A stretch of 57,636 nt of DNA, taken from Pelagibacterales bacterium MED-G42. Its GTDB lineage: Bacteria; Pseudomonadota; Alphaproteobacteria; Pelagibacterales; Pelagibacteraceae. The position numbers and the translations under genes are program-made. This document shows, in pieces, positions 30,468-39,150 of the stretch. The first letter of the stretch is position 1; the number at the start of each line of letters is the position of its first letter. Location of the stretch: NCBI GenBank assembly GCA_002457485.1, contig NTJL01000004.1:1-57636 (forward strand), in the 5' to 3' direction. The notes beneath the pieces were generated by a model that ran no database searches, was not told where the DNA came from, and worked only from the letters and a program-made list of their open reading frames with translations.

Positions 30468-31448
30468 ATGATAAATCCATTCTTTAACAATCATGGGCCT
30501 TTTCAAATAGATAAAATTTTGGAGTTAGTTGATATTAATAATAAAGATTTAAATTATAAAGGACATATAAAAGATATTAGGGATCTAGTTACAGCTGATG
30601 CGAACTGTATTACTTTCTTTCATTCTAAGAAATATAAAGAATTAGTAAAGCATACAAAAGCTTCGTTTTGTATAACCACTAAATCTCTTGAAAATGATTT
30701 ACCCAAAACATGTATGCCAATTTCTGTTGAAAATGTTTTAATAGCTACTGCAAAAGTAACAGAAAAATTTTATCCAGAGGCAGTAATTGACAATTTTGAT
30801 AATAACACCCAATACATTGATAAAACAAATTTTAAGGAAATTGTAAGTTATGGCAAAAATGTTTTAATTGGTAGTAATGTTAAAATTGGTAAAAATTGTA
30901 ATATAGGAAATAACTCTATAATAGAGAAAAATGTACAAATTGGAGATAACTGTTATATAGGATCAAATTCAATTATTCGAAATTCATTAATTAAAAATAA
31001 TGTAAGTATTCTAGATAATTGTGTTATTGGAAAAAAAGGGTTTGGTTTTTTTCCTGATAAATTTAGTAATATTAAATACCCTCATATTGGATTAGTAATT
31101 ATTGAAGAAAATTCTGAAATTGGATGTGGTGCTACTATTGATCGTGGTTCCATGTCTAATACTGTGATTGGAAAAAATACGTATCTTGATAATCAAATTC
31201 ATATTGCGCATAATGTTAAAATTGGAAATAATTCAATAATTGCTGGTCAGGTTGGTATAGCTGGTAGTACTACCATTGGAAATAATGTGAAAATTGGAGG
31301 TCAAGCAGGTATTTCTGGTCATTTAAAAATAGGAAATAATGTTGAGATTGCTGGTGGAAGCGGCGTCATAAAAAACATACCTGACAACTCTAAAGTAATG
31401 GGTTACCCAGCTAAAAATATAAGAGAATTTCTAAGAGAAAATAAATGA
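30468..31448 (+). CDS. lpxD: UDP-3-O-acylglucosamine N-acyltransferase
   Basis: LpxD adds the second hydroxyacyl chain in lipid A synthesis using hydroxyacyl-ACP. An N-terminal uridine-binding domain (to about residue 105, with FFHSKKYKE) is followed by a left-handed beta-helix of hexapeptide repeats (about residues 125-300). The active-site His lies in the IHIAHNVKIG region. At 326 aa it has normal length. The stop overlaps lpxA by 4 bases. Confidence 0.95.
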   Translation: MINPFFNNHGPFQIDKILELVDINNKDLNYKGHIKDIRDLVTADANCITFFHSKKYKELVKHTKASFCITTKSLENDLPKTCMPISVENVLIATAKVTEKFYPEAVIDNFDNNTQYIDKTNFKEIVSYGKNVLIGSNVKIGKNCNIGNNSIIEKNVQIGDNCYIGSNSIIRNSLIKNNVSILDNCVIGKKGFGFFPDKFSNIKYPHIGLVIIEENSEIGCGATIDRGSMSNTVIGKNTYLDNQIHIAHNVKIGNNSIIAGQVGIAGSTTIGNNVKIGGQAGISGHLKIGNNVEIAGGSGVIKNIPDNSKVMGYPAKNIREFLRENK

Positions 31449-32221
31449 TTGATAAAACTGCAATTATTAACTCAAAAGCAAAAATATCATCAAATGTAAA
31501 AATTGGTGCTTATTCAGTTATTGGGCCCAATGTTGAAATTGGTGAAAAAACAGATATCCAAAATCATGTTTCAATAACAGGGAACACAAAAATAGGAAAA
31601 AATAATAAAATTTATCCATTTTCATCAATTGGTAACGACCCTCAGGATTTAAAATTTAAAGGGGAGGAAACTATTTTAGAAATAGGTGATAATAATCTAA
31701 TAAGGGAGTATGTAACAATTAATCCTGGCACATTAGGAGGTGGAGGCATAACAAAGGTGGGTAGTAATTGTTTGTTTATGGTTTCTTCTCATATTGCTCA
31801 TGATTGCATAGTAGGAAATAACGTTATTTTGGCTAATAATGTTCCTTTAGGAGGGCACGCTAAGGTTGCTGATGAAGTTATTATTGGAGGAAATTCAGCA
31901 GTTCAACAATTTACAAGAATTGGTAAATCAGCAATGATTGGTGGCATGTGTGGTGTTTTGAAAGACGTAATACCATATGGTATAGTTCACGGAAATAGAA
32001 GTGTTTTGCAAGGAATTAACTTAATAGGTTTAAGGAGAAAAAAAATATCTAATCAAATTATTATGGAATTAAATCATGCTTACAAGGAAATTTTTAAAGA
32101 TAATAATATCTTTTTAAATTTAGAAAATTTAAATTCTGAATTAAAAGAGTCAGAACTTGTCAAAGATGTCGTAAAATTTTTGTTAGAAGATAAAAAAAGA
32201 CCTATATGTAGCCCATTTTGA
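31445..32221 (+). CDS. lpxA: UDP-N-acetylglucosamine acyltransferase
   Basis: LpxA transfers the first hydroxyacyl chain to UDP-GlcNAc, starting lipid A synthesis. It consists of hexapeptide repeats (residues 1-185) with the catalytic segment SHIAHDCIVGNNVILANN. The family motifs GNDPQDLKFKGE and IGGMCGVLKDVIPYGIVHGNR are present, and a C-terminal helical part follows. At 258 aa it is typical. A short spacer (3 bases) separates it from the dioxygenase gene. Confidence 0.97.
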   Translation: MIDKTAIINSKAKISSNVKIGAYSVIGPNVEIGEKTDIQNHVSITGNTKIGKNNKIYPFSSIGNDPQDLKFKGEETILEIGDNNLIREYVTINPGTLGGGGITKVGSNCLFMVSSHIAHDCIVGNNVILANNVPLGGHAKVADEVIIGGNSAVQQFTRIGKSAMIGGMCGVLKDVIPYGIVHGNRSVLQGINLIGLRRKKISNQIIMELNHAYKEIFKDNNIFLNLENLNSELKESELVKDVVKFLLEDKKRPICSPF

Positions 32222-32224
32222 AAA

Positions 32225-32710
32225 ATGAAAACGATAGACAATTTTTTAGATCAAAAAATATTTAATAAGATTTTAAGCGTCATATTAGAAGCAAAATTTC
32301 CATGGAATTTTGTTAACGGTAAATCCAAATTACAAGATGGAGATTTCCAATTTACTCACTTATTCGTTGACGATGGTGGACAGATAGTTTCTCCTTACTA
32401 CAAAATTATTTTACCAATATTGAAAAAAATTGATCCAAAATCTACATATAGAGTTAAAGCAAACCTCACAACAAAAAAAGAAATTAATAAAAAATCTCTG
32501 ATGCATGTAGATACAAATTTAGAAAATATTAAAACAGCAGTTTTTTATTGTAATGATAATAATGGGTCTACCTTGTTTCAAAACGGAAAAAAAGTTACAA
32601 GTAAAGCGAATAGAATTGTAATCTTTGATGGTCATCAAAAGCATTGTGGTGTTGATTGTACTGATGAAAATATAAGAGTTGTAATTAATTTTAACTTTTA
32701 TGAAAAATAA
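32225..32710 (+). CDS. Fe(II)/2-oxoglutarate-dependent oxygenase-like protein in the lpx cluster
   Basis: This is a 161-aa protein with the facial triad of 2OG-Fe(II) oxygenases: H94-x-D96 in LMHVDTNLEN and H140 in FDGHQKHCGV. R151 in NIRVVINFNF is the expected 2-oxoglutarate-binding Arg. The motif arrangement resembles small prolyl-4-hydroxylase-like proteins of marine bacteria and phages. No signal peptide or membrane segment is seen, so it should be cytoplasmic. It sits 3 bases after lpxA and shares one base with lpxI, so it is locked into the lipid A unit. By location it may hydroxylate a lipid A intermediate or acyl group, but the substrate is unknown. It shows no obvious resemblance to LpxO beyond the triad. 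Confidence 0.82.
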   Translation: MKTIDNFLDQKIFNKILSVILEAKFPWNFVNGKSKLQDGDFQFTHLFVDDGGQIVSPYYKIILPILKKIDPKSTYRVKANLTTKKEINKKSLMHVDTNLENIKTAVFYCNDNNGSTLFQNGKKVTSKANRIVIFDGHQKHCGVDCTDENIRVVINFNFYEK

Positions 32711-33504
32711 TGATTGGGTTAATTTTTGGTGATACTTCCTTCCCAAAGATAATTTATAAAACTATTAAAAAAAAAAAAATTAAATATTGTATAATAGATT
32801 TATCTAAATCAAAAAGATTTAGAAAAGATAAAAAATCTTTTCCAGTTTCAATAGGCCAATTTGGAAAAATTATTAATATTCTTAAAGAAAATAATTGCAA
32901 AAGAGTTTTATTTGCAGGCAAAGTAAATAAACCAAATTTTTCTAAATTAAAATTAGATTTTAAAGGTATTTTTTATATACCAAGGATAATAAAAGCATCT
33001 AAACTTGGTGATGCAGCGATTTTAAAAGAAATAATTAAGATATTAGCTCAAAATAAAATTAAAACTGAAAATTCTTTAATATTTAATCCCGAACTAATTC
33101 TAAAAAAAAATTATCGTTCAAAAATAAAACCTAATAATCAAGATAAACTAGACATTCATTTAGCAGTTAAAACGTTAAACAAATTGAATGGTTATAATTT
33201 TAGCCAGGGTGTTGTGGTTAGAAATAATAAAGTCGTTTCAATAGAAAGTAAGAGTGGAACCAAAAAAATGATAGAAAAATGTAGAAGTAAAAAGTTTAGA
33301 AATCATGGGGTATTAGTTAAGTTTCCAAAAAATAGACAAGATCTACGTGTTGATCTACCTACTATTGGATTTAATACTTTTAAACAAAGCAAAACTGCAG
33401 GATTAAAGGGTATTGTTGTTAAAAATAAACAACATGTTTTCTTAGATAAAAATAAATGTATAAAATTTGCTAATAAAAATAAAATGTTCATTTCTGTAAT
33501 ATGA
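32710..33504 (+). CDS. lpxI: UDP-2,3-diacylglucosamine pyrophosphatase (LpxI type)
   Basis: LpxI cleaves UDP-2,3-diacylglucosamine to lipid X, replacing LpxH in alphaproteobacteria. The protein (264 aa) has an N-terminal IGLIFGD opening and the FAGKVNKPNFSKLKLDFKG segment. A GDAAILKEIIKIL block and a C-terminal domain with KSGTKKMIEKC and DLRVDLPTIGFNTF match the DUF1009/LpxI family. The coding sequence contains a run of 13 A bases at 32767-32779. The 4-base overlap with lpxB places it at the correct pathway step. Confidence 0.92.
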   Translation: MIGLIFGDTSFPKIIYKTIKKKKIKYCIIDLSKSKRFRKDKKSFPVSIGQFGKIINILKENNCKRVLFAGKVNKPNFSKLKLDFKGIFYIPRIIKASKLGDAAILKEIIKILAQNKIKTENSLIFNPELILKKNYRSKIKPNNQDKLDIHLAVKTLNKLNGYNFSQGVVVRNNKVVSIESKSGTKKMIEKCRSKKFRNHGVLVKFPKNRQDLRVDLPTIGFNTFKQSKTAGLKGIVVKNKQHVFLDKNKCIKFANKNKMFISVI

Positions 33505-34637
33505 AAAAAATTTTTATTTTAACTGGTGAACCTTCTGGAGATAAACTTGTTTCTAAAGTCATATTAAAACTTCAAAAAAAAAATCCTGATGTTGAATATT
33601 CTTGTGTTGGTGGAATACATTTAAATTCATTAGGAATTAAATCTATTTTTGATCTTAAGGAAATTACTTATATTGGTTTTACAAGCGTTTTGTTTAATAT
33701 ATTCAAAATTAAAAGTAAGATAAACAAAACTGTAGAAGAGATAATAAAGTTTAATCCAGATATTTTGTTTAGTGTAGATAGTCCTGATTTTACGTTAAGA
33801 GTTGCTGAAAAGGTTAAAAAAATAAATAATGAGATCAAAACTGTTCATTATGTAGCACCTCAAGTATGGGTATGGCGAGAGGGTAGAGTTAAAAAATTTA
33901 AAAAATTTTTAGATCATATTTTATTATTATTTGATTTTGAAAAAAAATATTTTGATAAAGAAAATATTCCAAATACTTTTGTTGGCCATCCTTTATTAGA
34001 ACAAGAAGCAAAAAATAAAACAAATCTATCTAACATTATATCAAGTGATAGAAAAATAATTTCTCTTTTTTGTGGTAGTAGATCATCTGAAGTAAATTTA
34101 CTATTACCAATCTTGATTGATTTTATAAATTTAATGAATACAAAATTTGATTTTTATACATTTGTCTTTCATGCCACTGATGAGAACAGGAATTTAATTT
34201 ATAAGAAAATTAATAATACAAATTTAGAAAATGTAGAAGTTATTTCTGATGAAAATATTAAAAATCAAGTACTAAATAAATCTATTTTTGCAGTTTCTAA
34301 ATCTGGAACTGTTTCTCTTGAAATTTGTAATGCTAAAGTTCCATCAATAATTATCTATAAAATGAACTTATTAAATTTTTTAATTGTTAAAATGCTTGTA
34401 AAAATAAAATTTGCTAACATCATTAATATAATTAATAACAAAGAAATAATTCCAGAATTAATACAAAAAGAATGTAATGCTAAAGAGATTTACAATTCAG
34501 TTGTTTACTTTTTAAAAAATCCAGAATTGATGAGGAAACAAATTAGTGATTGTGAAGAAACTTTAACTAAAATTAGATCAAAAACTTCATCTTCTGATGA
34601 AGCTGCCTCAGTATTAGCTAAGTTTCTTGTTAGTTAG
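33501..34637 (+). CDS. lpxB: Lipid-A-disaccharide synthase
   Basis: LpxB is a GT19 glycosyltransferase that joins lipid X and UDP-diacylglucosamine into the lipid A disaccharide. It opens with the family block IFILTGEPSGDKLVSKVI. HYVAPQVWVWREGRVKKFKK, FVGHPLLEQEA and the nucleotide-sugar region AVSKSGTVSLEI also match. At 378 aa it is normal length. Its last 24 bases overlap the 3' end of gltX on the opposite strand. Confidence 0.96.
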   Translation: MKKIFILTGEPSGDKLVSKVILKLQKKNPDVEYSCVGGIHLNSLGIKSIFDLKEITYIGFTSVLFNIFKIKSKINKTVEEIIKFNPDILFSVDSPDFTLRVAEKVKKINNEIKTVHYVAPQVWVWREGRVKKFKKFLDHILLLFDFEKKYFDKENIPNTFVGHPLLEQEAKNKTNLSNIISSDRKIISLFCGSRSSEVNLLLPILIDFINLMNTKFDFYTFVFHATDENRNLIYKKINNTNLENVEVISDENIKNQVLNKSIFAVSKSGTVSLEICNAKVPSIIIYKMNLLNFLIVKMLVKIKFANIINIINNKEIIPELIQKECNAKEIYNSVVYFLKNPELMRKQISDCEETLTKIRSKTSSSDEAASVLAKFLVS

Positions 34638-36014
34638 TCTTTTTGTAACTTCCTCTTTTCCTAAAGAAATAATTATGTCATATATTCCAGGTCCAAATTT
34701 TGAACCTGTTAAAGCTATTCTTAAAGGCTGGCCAACACCTTTAAAATTTGTAGAATTTGATTTTATCAATTCATTTACTATTGGCTCTAATGTTTCCTTG
34801 CTTAGTTTATCAACAGTAGCAAATTGAGTGGTGAAATCAGAAATGACTTTTTTTGCTTTATCATCAATTAGTTTAATATCATCCTGATTGAAATTTACCT
34901 TGTCCAATAGAATATATTGACCATTATTAAATATATCCTCTAATGTCTTTGCCTTATTTTTTAAAAAAGTAAGAGAAGTTTTGATCTTATCTTTTTTATC
35001 CGATTCAATTTTACTCTTATATAATTTACAGTATTCAGATAGTTGATTGAATAAATCATTTTCATCAATATTTTTAATGTAATGCTCATTCATTGACAAA
35101 ATTCTACTCATATCTAGCCTTGATGGTGATTTCCCTATACCATCTAAGTTGAAGTGCTTAATACTCTCATCTAGAGTAAATATTTCCTTATCTTCAAAAG
35201 ACCAGCCTAATCTAAGTAAATAATTTCTTAATGCATCAGGTATTATACCAATTTTAGAATAGTCGTCTAATGTTGATGCATTATCTCTTTTTGATAATTT
35301 TTTACCCTCTATTGTATGAATAAGTGGTATGTGTGCAAACTTTGGTAAATCCCATTTCATAGCAAGATAAATTTGCATTTGTTTGAATGTATTAATTTTA
35401 TGATCATCTCCTCTAATAATGTGCGTCATATTCATTTGATGATCATCGACTGTAGCAGATAAATTATATGTCGGTGTACCATCATTTCTTAAAATTATAA
35501 AATCTTCAATTGTTTTGTTATCAATTTCAACATCACCTTGAACCAAATCTTTCAGAACTGTTGATCCATTAATTTTACTTTTAAATCTTATTACCGGTTT
35601 TATATCTTTAGGAGCTTCAGATTCTGGTATATCTCTCCATTTTCTATTATAAATATATGGAAGTTTTTTTTGTCTAGCTCTTTTTTTTTGTTCTTCAATT
35701 TCTTCACTAGAACAGTAACATTTATAAGCATTACCGTTTTTAAGTAATTCATTTGCTATATTTATATGATCATTAATTTTAAATGATTGAATATATTCTT
35801 CACCATCATGCTCTATACCAAGCCATTTTAAAGATTTAATAATTTGAATTTTATGTTCATCTTTAGATCTTTCTTTATCAGTATCTTCAATTCTTAGGTG
35901 AAATGTTCCTTTTTGGTTTTTAGAAAATAACCAATTAAATAGTGCTGTTCTTACACCTCCAATATGAAGAGCTCCAGTAGGTGAGGGAGCAAATCTAGTT
36001 GCTACTTTTGACAT
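34614..36014 (-). CDS. gltX: Glutamyl-tRNA synthetase
   Basis: This class I synthetase charges tRNA-Glu, and possibly tRNA-Gln if the amidotransferase route is used. The HIGH motif is HIGG (residues 17-20) in FAPSPTGALHIGGVR and the KMSKS equivalent is KKLSKR (238-243). At 466 aa it is full length. It is the last gene of the minus-strand block after lexA (22 bases apart) and converges on lpxB with a 24-base overlap. comEC and gltA, frequent neighbours in other alphaproteobacteria, are absent. Confidence 0.97.
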   Translation of the reverse strand: MSKVATRFAPSPTGALHIGGVRTALFNWLFSKNQKGTFHLRIEDTDKERSKDEHKIQIIKSLKWLGIEHDGEEYIQSFKINDHINIANELLKNGNAYKCYCSSEEIEEQKKRARQKKLPYIYNRKWRDIPESEAPKDIKPVIRFKSKINGSTVLKDLVQGDVEIDNKTIEDFIILRNDGTPTYNLSATVDDHQMNMTHIIRGDDHKINTFKQMQIYLAMKWDLPKFAHIPLIHTIEGKKLSKRDNASTLDDYSKIGIIPDALRNYLLRLGWSFEDKEIFTLDESIKHFNLDGIGKSPSRLDMSRILSMNEHYIKNIDENDLFNQLSEYCKLYKSKIESDKKDKIKTSLTFLKNKAKTLEDIFNNGQYILLDKVNFNQDDIKLIDDKAKKVISDFTTQFATVDKLSKETLEPIVNELIKSNSTNFKGVGQPLRIALTGSKFGPGIYDIIISLGKEEVTKRLTNKKLS

Positions 36015-36036
36015 CAGTGATGTTTAGACTATTTTT

Positions 36037-36714
36037 TTAGAAGTTTCTATATAAAGATACTAAAACTCCTTGAACTTTTACTCTATCAGGTCCAAAAATC
36101 TTAGTTTCGTAATTTCTATTGGCGCTCTCAAGTGCAACTACTTTACCTTTTTTACGAATTCTTTTAAGCATTGCTTCATGCTCATCAATTAAAGCTACAA
36201 CAATTTTTCCATTATCAGCAGTATCAGTTCTTCTTATAATAACTGTATCACCTTCATTGATACCAGCTTCTATCATCGAGTCTCCTTGAACTTTTAAACC
36301 AAAATAATCGCCATTCTTCTCTAAATTATTAGGTAAAGGAATTCTCGATACTTCATTTTGTATTGCCTCAACTGGTGTACCAGCAGCTATTTTTCCAAGA
36401 ACAGGAACCCCCATCTCATCAGAGTTAATATTAACCTCATCTAAACCACCTTTAATAACACTAGGTGAAAAACTATTATAAATATCATTTGCTGAAGCTG
36501 TTTCTGGTAACTTTATGACCTCTAAAGCTCTTGCTTTGTGAGCTAATCTTTTAATAAACCCTCTCTCCTCTAAAGCGCTAATCAATCTATGTATTCCAGA
36601 TTTAGATTTTAAATTAAGAGATTGCTTCATTTCTTCATAAGAAGGAGAAACACCAGAACTTCTCAACTTCTTGTTGATAAATAAAAGCAGGTTTTTTTGT
36701 TTTTTTGTAAGCAT
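36037..36714 (-). CDS. lexA: LexA repressor
   Basis: LexA represses SOS genes and self-cleaves when RecA is activated. It has an N-terminal winged helix (to about residue 65; GVSPSYEEMKQSLNLKSKSG), the A111-G112 cleavage site in GKIAAGTP, and the catalytic dyad S146 (VQGDSMIEAG) and K184 (EAMLKRI). At 225 aa it is the alphaproteobacterial size. A canonical LexA box lies 25 bases upstream of its start, indicating autoregulation. Adjacent trp genes on one side and gltX on the other follow the alphaproteobacterial order with intervening genes lost. Confidence 0.97.
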   Translation of the reverse strand: MLTKKQKNLLLFINKKLRSSGVSPSYEEMKQSLNLKSKSGIHRLISALEERGFIKRLAHKARALEVIKLPETASANDIYNSFSPSVIKGGLDEVNINSDEMGVPVLGKIAAGTPVEAIQNEVSRIPLPNNLEKNGDYFGLKVQGDSMIEAGINEGDTVIIRRTDTADNGKIVVALIDEHEAMLKRIRKKGKVVALESANRNYETKIFGPDRVKVQGVLVSLYRNF

Positions 36715-36738
36715 AAGAACAAATATCGTACAAACAAT

Positions 36739-36753
36739 GTTCTATAAAAGTTC
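36739..36753 (-). promoter_or_regulatory. LexA (SOS) box upstream of lexA
   Basis: The plus strand reads GTTC-TATAAAA-GTTC, an exact match to the alphaproteobacterial SOS operator GTTC-N7-GTTC. On the lexA strand it reads GAAC-N7-GAAC. It lies in the 89-base gap between trpC and lexA, 25 bases before the lexA start. A possible -10 TATAGA falls inside the operator, so LexA binding would block RNA polymerase. No second box was seen next to it. Confidence 0.85.
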
Positions 36754-36803
36754 TTATGAATTAACAATAGTTAAATAAGCAATTAAAATAGGGGTTTATT
36801 CAA

Positions 36804-37595
36804 TTATAAAACTGAAAAAATAGAATTTTCTGTTAAATTTTTTAAAAGTGATTCACCAATTAAAAAAGTTTTAATAGAAGTTTTATTTTTTAAATCCAGG
36901 AGTTCATCTTTTGTTTTAATTCCACTTTCAGAAATTAAAGGTCCATGGTGTTTAGTAAGTATATTATGAATACTATAGGTTGTATTTATATCAGTCTTAA
37001 GTGTTTTTAAGTTTCTATTATTAATTCCAATCAAAGCATCTTTAAAATTTAGAGCTTTTTTTGCTTCTTCTACAGTATGTACCTCAACAATTACTGACAT
37101 ATTTAATCTTAATGCTTCGTCATATAATTCATTTGCCAAATCATCAGATACGCCTGCAAGAATAATCAAAATTGCATCAGCTCCATAACTTTTAGCCAAT
37201 GGTATTTGAAATTTATCAATAAAAAAATCTTTACACAAAATTGGTAAATCAAATTGTTGTTTAACTTTACTTATGTGAATTAAATCTCCTAAAAAAAAAT
37301 CTTCCTCTGTAAGAATTGATAAACAAGTAACTTTATTTTGATTATAAATTTTTGCAATTTCAACTGGGTTATAATTATCTATGATGACACCTGCGGATGG
37401 ACTTGCTTTTTTGATTTCAGCTATAATTGAAATTTTATCTTGAATTATATTTTTTTGAATTTTTTCTTTAAAATTAATATAAGAGTTGTTCTTATCAATA
37501 ATTTCATTTAAATAGTCTAAATTAGTTGATTTTTTTAAAAAGTCTATTCTTTCGATCTTTTTTGTTATTATATTATTTAATATATTTTCAGACAT
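36804..37595 (-). CDS. trpC: Indole-3-glycerol phosphate synthase
   Basis: TrpC closes the indole ring in tryptophan synthesis. The TIM-barrel motifs are visible: IIAEIKKASPSAG (about residues 57-69, catalytic Glu/Lys), LPILCKDFFID, LIGINNRNLKTL and the late ISESGIKT. At 263 aa it is a stand-alone enzyme, not fused to TrpF. It overlaps trpD by 8 bases and is the last trp gene of this cluster; trpF, trpB and trpA must be elsewhere if the pathway is complete. Confidence 0.97.
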   Translation of the reverse strand: MSENILNNIITKKIERIDFLKKSTNLDYLNEIIDKNNSYINFKEKIQKNIIQDKISIIAEIKKASPSAGVIIDNYNPVEIAKIYNQNKVTCLSILTEEDFFLGDLIHISKVKQQFDLPILCKDFFIDKFQIPLAKSYGADAILIILAGVSDDLANELYDEALRLNMSVIVEVHTVEEAKKALNFKDALIGINNRNLKTLKTDINTTYSIHNILTKHHGPLISESGIKTKDELLDLKNKTSIKTFLIGESLLKNLTENSIFSVL

Positions 37596-38580
37596 TTTGA
37601 ATTTTTTCTAAATGTGAGTAGGGTTTTCCAGATAAAATAAATTCTCTTGAAAATTTATAAGAGTCCGAAAAATTTGTAAATTTTTCACTTACTATTAATC
37701 CAGCAGCTGCATTTAAACAAACAGCTTTTGAAAAATCATTATCTTGACCTTTAAAAATTTCAATTATCTTATAAGCATTAAAATTTGCATCATCACCAAT
37801 TAAATTGTCAAGTTTTTCTGCATTAATATTAAGAGCTTTTGGATCAATAGTAATCTCAGATATTAGGCCATCTTTTAATTGAATTATATTTGTATTTGCG
37901 TAAGGGGAGATTTCATCTAACCCATCTTCACTATTTACAATCCATGCAAATTTTATTTTCAAATTTTTAAGTCCTTCTGCAAATATCATTAGTAACTTTT
38001 TATCAAAAACACCTACAACTTGCCTATTTACTAAAGCAGGGCTACTTAAGGGTCCAATCATATTAAAAATAGTCCTTTTACCAATCTTTTTTCTAACAGG
38101 ACCCACAAATTTCATAGCACTATGATAATTTGGAGCAAACATAAAACCAAAGTTATTATTATTGATTTCTTTTTCTATTTCATTTGGTTCGTGATCTATT
38201 TTAATTTTAAGAGCCTCCAGAACATCTCCAGAGCCACATTTTGATGATACAGCCTTATTCCCATGCTTGGCTACTTTAGTACCCATACTAGCCAAAAGTA
38301 ATGCCGCAGCAGTAGAAATATTTAAAGTATTCATACCATCGCCACCAGTTCCACAAGTATCAATACAGTCAGTAACATTTACCCTTTTTGATTTTTCTCT
38401 AAGAACATAAACTCCTCCAGCAATTTCATCTGAAACCTCACCTTTTTCTGAAAGCAGGGTTAAAAAATTATAAATCTCATTTTCATTTGCTCTTCCTGTC
38501 ATTAATAATTCAAAAGCCGCTTTACTTTCGGTAAAAGTTAAATTTTCTTTTTTTTTTAATTTTTCTATAATTTGTTCCAT
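37588..38580 (-). CDS. trpD: Anthranilate phosphoribosyltransferase
   Basis: TrpD transfers phosphoribose from PRPP to anthranilate. The PRPP/glycine-rich motif DTCGTGGDGMNTLNIST is at about residues 74-90. KHGNKAVSSKCGSGDVLEAL, which includes the phosphate/anthranilate contacts, follows, and later VVGVFDKKLL. At 330 aa it is full length. It lies 3 bases after trpG and overlaps trpC by 8 bases, as expected for a translationally coupled operon. Confidence 0.97.
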   Translation of the reverse strand: MEQIIEKLKKKENLTFTESKAAFELLMTGRANENEIYNFLTLLSEKGEVSDEIAGGVYVLREKSKRVNVTDCIDTCGTGGDGMNTLNISTAAALLLASMGTKVAKHGNKAVSSKCGSGDVLEALKIKIDHEPNEIEKEINNNNFGFMFAPNYHSAMKFVGPVRKKIGKRTIFNMIGPLSSPALVNRQVVGVFDKKLLMIFAEGLKNLKIKFAWIVNSEDGLDEISPYANTNIIQLKDGLISEITIDPKALNINAEKLDNLIGDDANFNAYKIIEIFKGQDNDFSKAVCLNAAAGLIVSEKFTNFSDSYKFSREFILSGKPYSHLEKIQNV

Positions 38581-38583
38581 ATA

Positions 38584-39150
38584 TTAATATTTAATAAAAT
38601 TTTTTAATATTTTCATTCCTAATTTAGTTTTAATACTTTCTGGATGGAATTGTACACCATGAATATTATATTTTTTATGCTGAACACCCATGATTAATCC
38701 ATCAATAGTTTCAGCGGTAATTTCTAAATTTTTTGATAATGATTTTTTATCAATTATTAAACTATGATATCTTGTAGCCTCAAAAGTTTTTGGAAGGTTT
38801 TTTAAGATACCAATTTGTTTAGATTGTATTCTACTTGTTTTTCCATGCATTAACTTTTTTGCTTGAATAATTTTTGAACCAAAAACTTGACCTATAATTT
38901 GATGACCCAAACAAACACCAAGAAATGGTATTTCTTTATAAAGGGTTTTTAATATATTTAAACAGTTCCCGGATTGATTTGGATTTCCAGGTCCAGGTGA
39001 AATTACAATTTTATTATATTTATTTTTTAAAATTTCTTCTGAAGTAATTTTATCATTTCTAATAACGTCAACTTTTGTTTTTAATGAAGATAAATAATGA
39101 TAAAGATTGAATGTAAAACTATCATAATTATCAATTAATAAAATTTTCAT
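38584..39150 (-). CDS. trpG: Anthranilate synthase glutamine amidotransferase component
   Basis: TrpG supplies ammonia from glutamine to TrpE. It is a class I amidotransferase with the catalytic triad visible: C80 in LGVCLGHQ, H169 and E171 in QFHPES. It opens with LLIDNYDSFTFNLYHYL. At 188 aa it is complete. The start shares one base with the trpE stop. Because it lies among trp genes it is probably devoted to tryptophan, but the same subunit can serve folate synthesis in organisms with a single copy. Confidence 0.96.
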   Translation of the reverse strand: MKILLIDNYDSFTFNLYHYLSSLKTKVDVIRNDKITSEEILKNKYNKIVISPGPGNPNQSGNCLNILKTLYKEIPFLGVCLGHQIIGQVFGSKIIQAKKLMHGKTSRIQSKQIGILKNLPKTFEATRYHSLIIDKKSLSKNLEITAETIDGLIMGVQHKKYNIHGVQFHPESIKTKLGMKILKNFIKY

